Source: CAZCVI01 sp964502145 (lineage in GTDB: Bacteria > Acidobacteriota > Aminicenantia > UBA2199). Taken from it: DNA of 64,000 nt. Of the stretch, positions 35,917 to 43,889 are shown in pieces. Where the stretch lies: NCBI GenBank assembly GCA_964502145.1, contig CAZCVI010000018.1:1-64000 (forward strand). Direction: 5' to 3'. The notes below the pieces were generated by a model. That model did not search any database, was not told where the DNA came from, and was given only the letters and a program-made list of their open reading frames with translations. How positions within the stretch are numbered: the stretch's first letter is position 1; each line of letters opens with the position of its first letter. Made by a program: the position numbers and the translations under genes.

Positions 35917-36003
35917 TTTTCCGTTTGAGTTGTCTGGAAACTTCTGTTATAATTATATTTCAGATTTAGGCAGAGTTCGTAGACCTTGGCCGCCGGAGGC
36001 AGG
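35917..36003 (+). repeat. Promoter-leader cassette, upstream copy
   Basis: TTTTCCGTTTGAGTTGTCTG ... TATAAT ... CAGATTTAGGCAGAGTTCG and GGCCGCCGGAGGC. It contains TTGAGT (35925-35930), 17 bp, TATAAT (35948-35953) and ends in the GGAGG motif. It is nearly identical to 37311-37404, but no gene follows on the plus strand; instead the DUF1016 gene lies on the opposite strand. Apart from this copy and a weak inverted repeat near 35605-35630, nothing else is seen in the 760-bp gap 35400-36159. Confidence 0.75.
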
Positions 36004-36159
36004 GGACAGCGTCCCATTTATTTAGTAGTTGAGCTGGAGGCTGCGCCACTGCTCCAGTTTTTGTTCTGTCTTCCTACTTCCAACAGTATTTTCATGGGAG
36101 GGACAGGGTAATCGGGAAAAATTAGGAATTTGGTGCCAAACCAATTTATCCATCACTGT

Positions 36160-37263
36160 TCACACGAGTTCTGTTGTCCAGTCCATCAGTTTCCGACGCA
36201 ATTCATCCTTGCTCGGTAAGTAAAGCTGATATTCTGAAGCATGGATGTTGGTATCTTTTGGTAAAGTAATTTCTACCAGTGCCTCGTTCTTTTTTCGACA
36301 GAAAATAATTCCGATCGTTGAATTTTCATCGTCTCTTTTGACGTAACGATCAAAGTAGTTGACATACATTTGCATTTGGCCAAGATTCTGGTGCGTCAAC
36401 TTACCAATTTTCAGATCAATCAAAACATAAGAGCGTAAGAGCCGATTATAAAAAACCAGGTCAACGAAAAAATGCTCTTCATTGAAGGTAAATCGCTTTT
36501 GACGAGCTTCAAAAAGGAAGCCCTTACCAAGTTCGAGTAAAAAGTGTTCAATCTTGTCAATAATGGCACGCTCAAAATCTGTTTCGGAGAATTGCGCTTT
36601 CTCGTCAATGCCCAAGAACTCAAGAACATAGGGGTCTTTTAAAATATCCCGTGGCCTGGCAATAACCTGTCCCTTTTTTGACAACGCCTTGATGCTTGCT
36701 TTGTCACGGCTTAAAGCAAGACGTTCGTATAAACTGGAATCGAATTGACGTCGAAGTTCCGTTAGGCTCCAATTGTTTTCAGCCGCTTCAATTTCATAAA
36801 AGTCTCGTTCATTTTCATTATCAAGAGAAATCAAAAATACGTATTGGGACCAGCTTAGTAAGAAAGGTGAAACGTTATTTTCTTTCAGGGTTAGCGGCTT
36901 TGGTGTCGATTTAGATTTCCCAGATGTCGTCTGGGAAATTCCAGAAACCCGAGATTGGTATGTCAGGTAAAATTTACGCATATATTCTAAATTTGACCGG
37001 GAGAATCCCCGTCCGAATTCTGTTTTCAGGTGTGCTGAAAGTTCCGGAATAATGAGCTTTCCATATTCGGCTCGGGCAGCCCCTTGCTGTTCTTCTTCAA
37101 CGATTCTATGCCCAATTTTAAAATTAGTAATGACTTGGAGCCGATTTATGTTTTGTACCGCAAGGGAACGGCCAATTGTGATCAAACTCCTGATGTCCTG
37201 TAAAAGCTTACTTTGTTCAATTTTCAGAGTCTGTGCCGATTTATCTTTGGCTAATTCATTCAT
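36160..37263 (-). CDS. DUF1016/YhcG-type PD-(D/E)XK nuclease
   Basis: A 367-residue YhcG-family protein. The N-terminal winged-helix-like DUF1016N domain contains IGHRIVEEEQQGAARAEYGK and FGRGFSRSNLEYMRKFYLTY, and the C-terminal nuclease core has FFVDLVFYNRLLRSYVLIDL followed by KIGKLTHQNLGQM (D-x(n)-D-x-K pattern). YhcG proteins are frequent cargo in restriction and defence loci. It lies between two copies of a promoter-leader cassette and reads against both. Its own promoter is TTGACA-17-TATTAT with the -10 box 6 nt before the ATG, implying a leaderless mRNA. Confidence 0.85.
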   Translation of the reverse strand: MNELAKDKSAQTLKIEQSKLLQDIRSLITIGRSLAVQNINRLQVITNFKIGHRIVEEEQQGAARAEYGKLIIPELSAHLKTEFGRGFSRSNLEYMRKFYLTYQSRVSGISQTTSGKSKSTPKPLTLKENNVSPFLLSWSQYVFLISLDNENERDFYEIEAAENNWSLTELRRQFDSSLYERLALSRDKASIKALSKKGQVIARPRDILKDPYVLEFLGIDEKAQFSETDFERAIIDKIEHFLLELGKGFLFEARQKRFTFNEEHFFVDLVFYNRLLRSYVLIDLKIGKLTHQNLGQMQMYVNYFDRYVKRDDENSTIGIIFCRKKNEALVEITLPKDTNIHASEYQLYLPSKDELRRKLMDWTTELV

Positions 37264-37269
37264 GCTTCA

Positions 37270-37298
37270 ATAATAAGCTATCTTGGTTTTATTGTCAA
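37270..37298 (-). promoter_or_regulatory. Promoter of DUF1016 gene (leaderless arrangement)
   Basis: Minus-strand TTGACA (complement of 37293-37298), 17-bp spacer, TATTAT (complement of 37270-37275), then 6 nt to the ATG at 37263. Confidence 0.65.
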
Positions 37299-37310
37299 GT
37301 AATAGATACC

Positions 37311-37404
37311 TTTTTCCGCTTTGAGTTGGCTGGAAACTTGTGTTATAATCATAATTCATAATTCGGATTTAGGTTAGGTTCGAGGACCCTGCCGCCAGAG
37401 GCAA
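37311..37404 (+). promoter_or_regulatory. Promoter-leader cassette driving DnaQ-UvrC gene
   Basis: TTGAGT (37321-37326), 17 bp, TATAAT (37344-37349), a leader, and GCCGCCAGAGGC with AGAGG 10 nt before ATG 37412. It is the second copy of the cassette at 35917-36003. In this copy GGAGG has changed to AGAGG and the leader is a little longer. Confidence 0.7.
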
Positions 37405-37411
37405 ATAACAA

Positions 37412-39196
37412 ATGTTCTTATCTCAACAAGATGTGTTGATTCTTGATTGCCAAGCTACCGGTGCCAATCCGTCCAGCGGTTCTTTATTAGAAATCGGTTG
37501 GGTTCGTATGCAGGCTTCTCAACCCTTGGAAACAGTGGCCGCAGTGATTCAGTCGTATCTGGTGCAGTTACCTGCTGAAATTGAAGTGCCACGACAAGTT
37601 AGCCGGATTACGGGTTTAAAAACAGCGGACCTTGTAGCCGGGAAACCTCTGATAGAAGTATGGAAAGAATTAATGGCCACTATTTCTGGATTTAAACCAT
37701 CCTGTCCTACAGTGATTCATTTTGCCCAGTATGAGGAACGTTTTCTTCGTTTTCTGCATTTACTGTATGGTGGCAGTGAACCGTTTCCTTTTGAAATTAT
37801 TTGTACGCATCAGTTGGCGCGACGGTTATTGCCCGGTTTACCCGGCAAGGGATTACGAGCGATTGCCGGGTATTTTGGTCATGGTGTGCCTGAATTGCGT
37901 CGCTCTGCTCATCATGTTGCGGCCACTGCTTTTGTTTGGCAGCATATAGTGCCTCTGTTAGCAGAACAGGGAATCCTGGGGTTTGATGAATTGCAGAGAT
38001 GGTTGGAAGCACCCCGCGTGGTTTCTGGTAGCGGCACACAGTTTCCTATGGATTCTGCGCTTCGTGCAGTTTTGCCTGATCGTCCAGGTGTTTACCGGAT
38101 GTTGCGGTCCAATGGGGATATCCTTTATGTGGGCAAAGCCACGTCGTTAAAAAAACGGGTCCACAGTTACTTCCACAAAAAGAAAGCCAGTGCGAGATCA
38201 CGACTTACCATGGAAATGCTTTCCCAGGCGGTGGGTTTGGAAGTGACTGTAACCGGTTCGGCATTGGAAGCTGCATTATTGGAAACGGATTTAATCAAGA
38301 GTTATGCGCCACCTTATAATGTCGCGTTACGCTTGCGAGACCGGGAGCTTGCTTTTTTCTCCAGGGATTTACAACAGAGTTCTGCTACTGCTGGAGTGAC
38401 TTATCCGTTGGGACCATTGCCTTCAGTGCATTCTTTTTCTGCTTTTGTCGTTATTCATGCGTTATTAAAAGGCGAATGTATTTTCGGTCAAACGGAAGAT
38501 ACTGAGAGTTGTGCCACTCTTTTGGGTATTCTGCCTGAATATGCACCGGATAATGTTTGTTTTTGGGCGGGGGTTGATTTGTTCCGGCAGATTCATGGTG
38601 CATCTTTAGCGCGGTGGGGTGGTGTTCGTTCGTCCATGTTAACTGCTTTAAAAAGATTGGGTCAACAGTTGCTTTTAAAAAAACTGGCGGAAATGGAACT
38701 TGCGGCAGCCACAAATGCATCTGCTGAATTAATTGAAGATGAAGGGGTTATAGAGGATGAAACTGAAGTCGTAGAATTAGAACGGGTTTGGACGCCGGAG
38801 GCAGTGGTTCATATGATGGAGGGTATTGTACGTTATGGCGCTACTTTATTGCGGCGGTCGTGTTGGTTTTGTCGCTTGAGTGAATCTTCGCTTGTTTGGG
38901 AGAGTGGACAGACTTCGGGACAGCGTTTGCGTTTACTTTTATTTCAAGAGGGTGCTGTGAGTCGGCAGGAAGATTGGGATTCCTGTATTGCCGTGCCTGT
39001 GCCACCGGGTTATCACAAATCTTTTTCTGCCAGACAGCACTCTTTTAATATCGCTACGTATGATCGGTTGCGAGTGTTGACCACGGAACTGCGGCGTTTG
39101 GTCGCCTCTTCCACTGATCGGAAAGTGCAATTGTGTTTAGGCCCAAACATCATCCTGCAACAGCCGCAGTTACGCAAATTATTCCGTTGGCTCTAA
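37412..39196 (+). CDS. DnaQ-like exonuclease fused to UvrC/Cho GIY-YIG domain
   Basis: A 594-residue fusion. Residues 1-190 are a DEDDh exonuclease: ILDCQATGAN (D-x-Q replaces the usual D-x-E), HFAQYEERF and a late HHVAATAFVW. Residues about 220-310 are the GIY-YIG nuclease: RPGVYRMLRSNGDILYVGKA then SLKKRVHSYF, in the UvrC/Cho pattern. The remaining C-terminal portion resembles the unassigned tail of bacterial DNA polymerase III epsilon-like/UvrC fusions. The Q substitution may weaken exonuclease activity. The upstream cassette supplies its promoter. The SbcD-like gene 75 bp downstream probably belongs to the same repair function. Confidence 0.8.
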   Translation: MFLSQQDVLILDCQATGANPSSGSLLEIGWVRMQASQPLETVAAVIQSYLVQLPAEIEVPRQVSRITGLKTADLVAGKPLIEVWKELMATISGFKPSCPTVIHFAQYEERFLRFLHLLYGGSEPFPFEIICTHQLARRLLPGLPGKGLRAIAGYFGHGVPELRRSAHHVAATAFVWQHIVPLLAEQGILGFDELQRWLEAPRVVSGSGTQFPMDSALRAVLPDRPGVYRMLRSNGDILYVGKATSLKKRVHSYFHKKKASARSRLTMEMLSQAVGLEVTVTGSALEAALLETDLIKSYAPPYNVALRLRDRELAFFSRDLQQSSATAGVTYPLGPLPSVHSFSAFVVIHALLKGECIFGQTEDTESCATLLGILPEYAPDNVCFWAGVDLFRQIHGASLARWGGVRSSMLTALKRLGQQLLLKKLAEMELAAATNASAELIEDEGVIEDETEVVELERVWTPEAVVHMMEGIVRYGATLLRRSCWFCRLSESSLVWESGQTSGQRLRLLLFQEGAVSRQEDWDSCIAVPVPPGYHKSFSARQHSFNIATYDRLRVLTTELRRLVASSTDRKVQLCLGPNIILQQPQLRKLFRWL

Positions 39197-39216
39197 TTAT
39201 TTCCCAATAATGAAAA

Positions 39217-39266
39217 ATTTTAGGAGTCCAGAACCCTTTTGTAAAAGGGTTTTGGCCGCCGGAGGC
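39217..39266 (+). promoter_or_regulatory. GGCCGCCGGAGGC leader repeat supplying ribosome-binding site
   Basis: TTTTAGGAGTCCAGAACCC then TTTTGTAAAAGGGTT and TTGGCCGCCGGAGGC. AACCCTTTT and AAAAGGGTT (39232-39250) form a 9-bp stem. GGAGG (39261-39265) lies 6 nt before the GTG start at 39272, an ideal Shine-Dalgarno. Compared with copy 3 (59703-59755), the stem has compensatory base changes, which argues that the RNA hairpin is selected. Confidence 0.7.
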
Positions 39267-39271
39267 AAAGA

Positions 39272-40315
39272 GTGAAGCTGCTTTTTTTATCTGACACTCA
39301 TTTGGGGTTTGATTATCCGTTTAGGCCGCGCATTGAGCGGCGTAGACGAGGGCCGGACTTTTTCAGGATGTTTGAGCTGGCATTATTACCGGCGTTGAAT
39401 GGCGAAGTCGATGCGGTGGTTCATGGTGGGGATATTTTGTTTCGCAGTAAAGTGCCGCCATTGCTTGTGCAGATGGCGTTTGAACCGTTGTTTAAAGTAG
39501 CGCAGATGGGAGTACCTGTTTATTTGGTACCGGGGAACCATGAACGGTCGCAAATTCCGTATCGTTTATTGGCCTCTCATCCGAACATTCATATTTTTGT
39601 GCGGCCCAAGACATTTTATCTTGAAGTTGGGGGTTTTACTTTGGCATTGGCTGGGTTTCCTTATGTAGCGGATAATGTGCGGCAGAACTTTTTGCACGCA
39701 TTGCAGGAAACGCGGTGGCAGGAGAAGCCGTGTGATGCGGTGGTGTTGTGTATTCATCATTGTGTGGAGGGGTCAGCTATACAGATGGGGAATCGGGTGC
39801 ATGTGTTTCGCGATAATAATGATGTTGTCCGTATCCGGGAGTTTCCAAGCGGGTTAGCTGCCGTATTATCCGGGCATATTCATCGCTTCCAGGTATTAAC
39901 CCGGGACTTGAGGGGTCAACCAGTGGCTGTGCCTGTATTTTATCCCGGTTCTACTGAGCGAACCTCGTTTGTAGAGAAGGATGAAGAGAAGGGGTATTTG
40001 ATCTTGGAATTAGAAAGGGCCGGTGCAGGATTTCCTGGTGGGAAAGTGAAGGGGTGGCAATTTAACCGGTTGCCTGCGAGGCCAATGAAAGTATTAGAAG
40101 TGCAAGCCGGGCAGTGGCGGGCGTCTGTATTGGTCGATTGGATCAAGAGTTCTTTGGCTGGTTTGGCTGTAGATAGTGTGGTTAAGATTAATTTCAGTGG
40201 GACATTATCGCCAGCGTGTTTGCAGATCGTGCGGGCGGAGTCGCTTCGAGAATTAGTGCCGCAGAGTATGAATGTATCGGTGAATCTGGTGGATATGTCG
40301 CGTTTATTCCCATGA
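39272..40315 (+). CDS. SbcD-like metallophosphoesterase
   Basis: A 347-residue calcineurin-like phosphoesterase. The metal ligands are present: D and H in FLSDTHLGF, GGD in VVHGGDILF, GNHE in LVPGNHERS, HH in IHHCVEG and GHIHR in LSGHIHRF. The family comprises DNA repair exonucleases of the SbcD/Mre11 type, which act with an SbcC-like ATPase; none is adjacent. The start codon is GTG, supported by the GGAGG in the repeat just upstream. The 3' end overlaps the convergent gene by 12 bp. Confidence 0.85.
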   Translation: MKLLFLSDTHLGFDYPFRPRIERRRRGPDFFRMFELALLPALNGEVDAVVHGGDILFRSKVPPLLVQMAFEPLFKVAQMGVPVYLVPGNHERSQIPYRLLASHPNIHIFVRPKTFYLEVGGFTLALAGFPYVADNVRQNFLHALQETRWQEKPCDAVVLCIHHCVEGSAIQMGNRVHVFRDNNDVVRIREFPSGLAAVLSGHIHRFQVLTRDLRGQPVAVPVFYPGSTERTSFVEKDEEKGYLILELERAGAGFPGGKVKGWQFNRLPARPMKVLEVQAGQWRASVLVDWIKSSLAGLAVDSVVKINFSGTLSPACLQIVRAESLRELVPQSMNVSVNLVDMSRLFP

Positions 40316-40891
40316 CAGCACGTATTCTGTGCAGGGTTTGCGGTTAGAGAGGGCTTTAGGGATTTCGATTTTTATATTTTTGCAGCCGTTAATCTCCAAG
40401 AACCGTTCTGTCCAGCCAGCGATACGGAACTCCACCGAATTGTCGATTTCAGGGAAATGGGTGAGGATGAGTTTTGCACTGGATTCGGTGATTTCACTTG
40501 CTTCGAATTTAGCCGCATGATAGTATGATTCCATATATTCAGATACTTTATTGAGGAAAAAACTGACCGAGCCAACTTTTACAAATAATTTATAAACTCC
40601 GCCCAGCCCAAAGTCTGCACTGAATCGACCCGATTCCCAGGCTGCTTTTTTGATATCCCATTGGTAGAACAGTTGGGCGATATTGGCCAGAGGTTGAATG
40701 ATTGTCTCTTTTAGTGGGTACCATTCGTTTTGTTCAATGGGTTGGATAAATATGTTGTGGGCTTCGGCGGAAATCGCATTGAGCCAATTGGTGTATCCCT
40801 CTTTGCCGAAATTTTTTTGAACGAATTTGGGAATGGAGGCAATGGCTTTTCCTTTAACTTGCATTTTCTCAACACTTGTTTCGCCTGTCAT
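40304..40891 (-). CDS. Hypothetical protein with V4R/HNOB-like features
   Basis: A 195-residue soluble protein of uncertain family. It begins with KGKAIASIPKFVQKNFGKEG and has WYPLKETIIQPLANI, a two-domain helical pattern that reminds me of uncharacterised proteins related to heme-NO-binding or V4R folds, where a ligand site lies in a helical bundle. No obvious heme histidine is certain. The C-terminal half (LILTHFPEIDNSVEFRIAGW) is beta rich. GGAGG-like sequence lies about 10 nt upstream of the ATG. Convergent with the phosphoesterase. Confidence 0.5.
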   Translation of the reverse strand: MTGETSVEKMQVKGKAIASIPKFVQKNFGKEGYTNWLNAISAEAHNIFIQPIEQNEWYPLKETIIQPLANIAQLFYQWDIKKAAWESGRFSADFGLGGVYKLFVKVGSVSFFLNKVSEYMESYYHAAKFEASEITESSAKLILTHFPEIDNSVEFRIAGWTERFLEINGCKNIKIEIPKALSNRKPCTEYVLSWE

Positions 40892-41019
40892 TCAGGGTAA
40901 TCCTCCAATACATTTAGATATAGAGCAATGTTTTATTGTTTCTTTTCATGGTGAAGCTTCTATCTGGAGCTTTCCGTAAATAGTATACATTAAAAGTTAA
41001 GATATTTCAACTGTTTGGG

Positions 41020-41120
41020 AGGGTATAAATTCTATACCAAAGTTTTGAAATCGTTGTGGACTATGATGGGTTAAGTGGACAAAAAAAAACGTTCAATTTA
41101 GGTCGACATTGTCCACCTCG
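41020..41120 (-). repeat. 9-bp-arm hairpin repeat, copy D (inverted)
   Basis: On the minus strand this reads GTCCACAACGATTTCAAAAC and then TTTGGTATAGAATTT, the same tail as copies B and C. The plus-strand arms are GTGGACTATG (41056-41065) and AGTGGAC (41074-41080) against GTCCACC (41111-41117). The arms are shorter and partly decayed relative to copies A-C. It lies just before the 21-bp minisatellite. Confidence 0.55.
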
Positions 41121-41155
41121 TGAATGTTATCTCCCGAAATAGGCGGTACAGGGAG

Positions 41156-41406
41156 ATTTATTACCGTAACAGGGACGGAATTGACCGTATTGCGGAGATT
41201 GTTTACCGTATCAAGGACAATTCACTCCACGATGAGGAGATAATCTTCCGCGTTAGGGATATTTTATCCTTATTAAGGACAAAAACTACCACGATAGGGA
41301 CGAATACTTCCGCGATAGGGACAATTCACTCCGCGATACGGAAGAATTACTCCGTGACAGGGATAAATTACTCCGTGATGCGGAAAATATACTCCTTATT
41401 AAGAAC
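41156..41406 (+). repeat. 21-bp minisatellite, about twelve units
   Basis: Units of 21 bp run from 41156: 41156-41176, 41177-41197, 41198-41218, 41219-41239, 41240-41260, a 20-bp unit (41261-41280), then six units from 41281 to 41406. The consensus is near NAATTNACTCCGYGATAGGG. Read in frame, each unit encodes a heptad such as YFRDRDN or LLRDRDK. The 20-bp unit shifts frame, so no single protein covers the array. A flanking frame of about 108 codons (41120-41446) follows it in part but is not a convincing gene. Together with repeat copy D this explains the 660-bp gap before the Septu-like pair. Confidence 0.75.
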
Positions 41407-41521
41407 ATTTTTATTCGAGTTTGCCCATGGTAATCTCATACAATAAAAAGTGAACAGTGTTTTATGCTTAAAAAATGGGGATATCTTGTCGATTTGGGAA
41501 AAAAATATGTATGGGATTGGA

Positions 41522-41550
41522 TTGACATTAATGCTGAAAATTATTATACT
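41522..41550 (+). promoter_or_regulatory. Promoter of Septu-like ATPase (leaderless arrangement)
   Basis: A consensus TTGACA (41522-41527), 17-bp spacer, TATACT (41545-41550), and ATG at 41557, 6 nt after the -10 box. This makes the upstream in-frame ATG at 41464 unlikely as the start. Confidence 0.7.
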
Positions 41551-41556
41551 GGTGTC

Positions 41557-42897
41557 ATGAAAAACGTGATAACAAATAAACGGGCATGTTATTTCCTTTC
41601 TTTAAAGGTTGAGAATGTCGCATGCTTTGGAATTCCACAAAGCTTGGATCTGTCCAATGGAAAAGGGGAACCTGCCCGTTGGACAGTGATTATTGGTGAT
41701 AATGGGGTTGGTAAAACAACGCTGTTAAGATGTTTGGCTGGAATTTCTCCTTATAGTATAAATGAGCCGGATAGCATGATCTTTCGGATTCCAACGCTTA
41801 ATTGGAGATTTAAAAAAGAAGGCCAATTGAGTTCACTTATTGAGGCCCACTTTGCTGTGGATTGGAAGTTCACAGAAAAAGAAAAAAAGTTTATCACGGT
41901 CAACAGGAATTATTCTGAGGGCTTGATTTCTGGAAAATCATCTTCTAATGAACTGACTCAAGCTGTCCATTCTTACAGCACGGTTGTTGGTTCTGAGCCC
42001 CTTTTTAAGGAGTTGAACTTTATCTGCCATGGTTATGGTGCTGCTCGACGCATGAGTTCTCCTATAATCTCCACGGAAAAAAAAGAATTCACTACCCGCA
42101 GTTTATTCGATGATGACGCTCCATTGATCAATGTTGAAGAATGGCTTTTGCAAGCCGATTACATTTTTTCAAAAGACCCCAAATACTTAAGCTATAAGAA
42201 ACAGGTGGAAGAAATCATTCTGCATTTACTGCCGGGGGTAACGAATATTGATTACCGGGTTGGAAACTATTCCACCAAGGTTATGTTTGAAACGCCTTCT
42301 GGATGGGTGGGGATGAAGGAATTAAGTTTGGGCTATCGTACCATGCTGTCATGGATAGTGGATTTTGCTGCGAGCTTGTTCGACCGTTACCCGGATAGCG
42401 AAAACCCCTTGGAGGAACCCGCTGTATTACTGGTGGATGAAATCGATTTGCATTTACATCCCAAATGGCAGCGCACCATTATTGATTATCTGACCCAGAA
42501 ATTTCCCAATACCCAGTTTATTGTCACTGCTCACAGTCCAATTATGGTTCAATCTGCCGTGGGTGCCAACATGGTTTTGTTAAAAAGAGACGGGAAGAAT
42601 ATTGTCATTGATAACAATCCCGTTTCAGTGGAAAACTGGAGGGTGGACCAGATTTTGACCAGTGATTTGTTTGGTTTGGATAGTGTTCGTTCCAGAGAAA
42701 CACAAAATGTAATGGATGAACGTACTCGTATTTTGTCAAAAAGGAAATTGAATCAAGGGGATAACTTGAGATTGGCAGAGTTAGAGAGTACATTGGGCGC
42801 TGTGCCTTTTGGAGATACCAAAGAGGAAATCGCAGCAGATTATCTGATCAAAGAAATCGCCAAGAAAATCAGTCAACGAGATAATAGCAAACCATAG
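41557..42897 (+). CDS. Septu-like AAA ATPase (PtuA type)
   Basis: A 446-residue ABC-like ATPase of the AAA_21 type. Walker A is GDNGVGKT (47-54), the signature-like segment is LSLGYRTML, Walker B is VLLVDEIDLHLHP (about 290-302) and the switch histidine is in FIVTAHSPIMV. With the HNH gene 16 bp downstream it matches the PtuA-PtuB arrangement of the Septu anti-phage system, in which the ATPase restrains and guides the nuclease. Start: ATG 41557 is chosen because a consensus promoter spans 41522-41550; the longer frame from 41464 would include it. Confidence 0.8.
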   Translation: MKNVITNKRACYFLSLKVENVACFGIPQSLDLSNGKGEPARWTVIIGDNGVGKTTLLRCLAGISPYSINEPDSMIFRIPTLNWRFKKEGQLSSLIEAHFAVDWKFTEKEKKFITVNRNYSEGLISGKSSSNELTQAVHSYSTVVGSEPLFKELNFICHGYGAARRMSSPIISTEKKEFTTRSLFDDDAPLINVEEWLLQADYIFSKDPKYLSYKKQVEEIILHLLPGVTNIDYRVGNYSTKVMFETPSGWVGMKELSLGYRTMLSWIVDFAASLFDRYPDSENPLEEPAVLLVDEIDLHLHPKWQRTIIDYLTQKFPNTQFIVTAHSPIMVQSAVGANMVLLKRDGKNIVIDNNPVSVENWRVDQILTSDLFGLDSVRSRETQNVMDERTRILSKRKLNQGDNLRLAELESTLGAVPFGDTKEEIAADYLIKEIAKKISQRDNSKP

Positions 42898-42913
42898 CAA
42901 CGAAAAAAAAGTA

Positions 42914-43723
42914 ATGATTAAAATCAAGAAATCCGACAATCCTCCTCTGATACTTACCACTAACGGAGTGGCAGAAAAAGATTCCAACAACACCTTATAC
43001 GACCAAGACCCAGAAGCCTATCAAACAGGTGAAAAGAAATTTGATATTCAAAGTAATATATATGGCCACAAAACTGTCAAAGAGCAGTTGAAAGCAGAAC
43101 AATTCCAAAAATGTTGTTTTTGCGAAGCTAAATTTACCGCTAATGGCTTTGGCGATGTCGAACATTTCAGACCCAAAGGGGGCTATCAGCAAAAAATGAA
43201 CGGCAAGATAAAAAAACCCGGGTATTATTGGAAAGCCTATGATTGGGATAACCTTTTTTTTACTTGCCAAATATGTAATACAAGCTATAAAAAGAACTAT
43301 TTCCCCGTCAAGGATGAGGACCAAAGAGCAATCAGTCACCATGACGATATAGCAAAGGAACTCCCACTTCTGATCCACCCAGCTTTGGATGACCCAGAAA
43401 AACACCTCGGCTTCCGCGAAGAGGTATGCTTCGATAGAGATGAAAAAGGGAAAACGTCGCTTTCTGCTTTTGGTATTAATAGAAAAGAACTACTCGAAGA
43501 CCGGCGTAATTATTTAAACAATGTTCGTGATAATTGTGTGATAGCAAGTCTTGAAAGTAAGACAATTGAAGAAAAAAGATCCCTTTTTTCCTGTCTCAAT
43601 ATGACGGACCAAAAGATTGAAGAATTGATAATAAACGCGCGGAAATTCATTAATGAAGCTGCAAAAGACCACTCGCCTTTTGCCGCAATGGTCAGAAATA
43701 ATTTTCCTGATCTACCATCCTGA
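42914..43723 (+). CDS. Septu-like HNH endonuclease (PtuB type)
   Basis: A 269-residue HNH nuclease. Zinc and catalytic residues are in order: CCFC (67-70), DVEHFRPK with H84 as the likely general base, DNLFFTC (112-118) and CNTSYKK (121-127). This layout is typical of PtuB and the TIGR02646-like HNH family. It lies 16 bp after the ATPase gene and is surely co-transcribed. By family, the complex cleaves phage or cell nucleic acid on infection. Length is at the upper end for PtuB. No retron reverse transcriptase is present, so this is the stand-alone type. Confidence 0.8.
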   Translation: MIKIKKSDNPPLILTTNGVAEKDSNNTLYDQDPEAYQTGEKKFDIQSNIYGHKTVKEQLKAEQFQKCCFCEAKFTANGFGDVEHFRPKGGYQQKMNGKIKKPGYYWKAYDWDNLFFTCQICNTSYKKNYFPVKDEDQRAISHHDDIAKELPLLIHPALDDPEKHLGFREEVCFDRDEKGKTSLSAFGINRKELLEDRRNYLNNVRDNCVIASLESKTIEEKRSLFSCLNMTDQKIEELIINARKFINEAAKDHSPFAAMVRNNFPDLPS

Positions 43724-43819
43724 TGATTGGGCTAAATACAGGCATTCCAGCCAGCCCAGAAAAGGGGATTGTTGCCTCACATTTTTTTCTACAGTCCCTA
43801 TTTATGCCCTTGTTACCTC

Positions 43820-43848
43820 TTGATTTTTTCCCCCGGGTGTGGTATAAA
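43820..43848 (+). promoter_or_regulatory. Promoter of hybrid sensor gene
   Basis: TTGATT (43820-43825), 17-bp spacer, TATAAA (43843-43848); the ATG is at 43890. No good Shine-Dalgarno precedes it. Confidence 0.45.
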
Positions 43849-43889
43849 AAATTTGGCTGAAAGAATAAAGCCCACTGGTATCATAAAAG

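Noticed and set aside
41120..41446. 108-codon frame over the 21-bp repeats
   Set aside because: The repeat phase changes within it, so the frame does not follow the heptads throughout; no Shine-Dalgarno.
41557..43723. Retron-linked Septu
   Set aside because: No reverse transcriptase or retron RNA-like structure adjacent.
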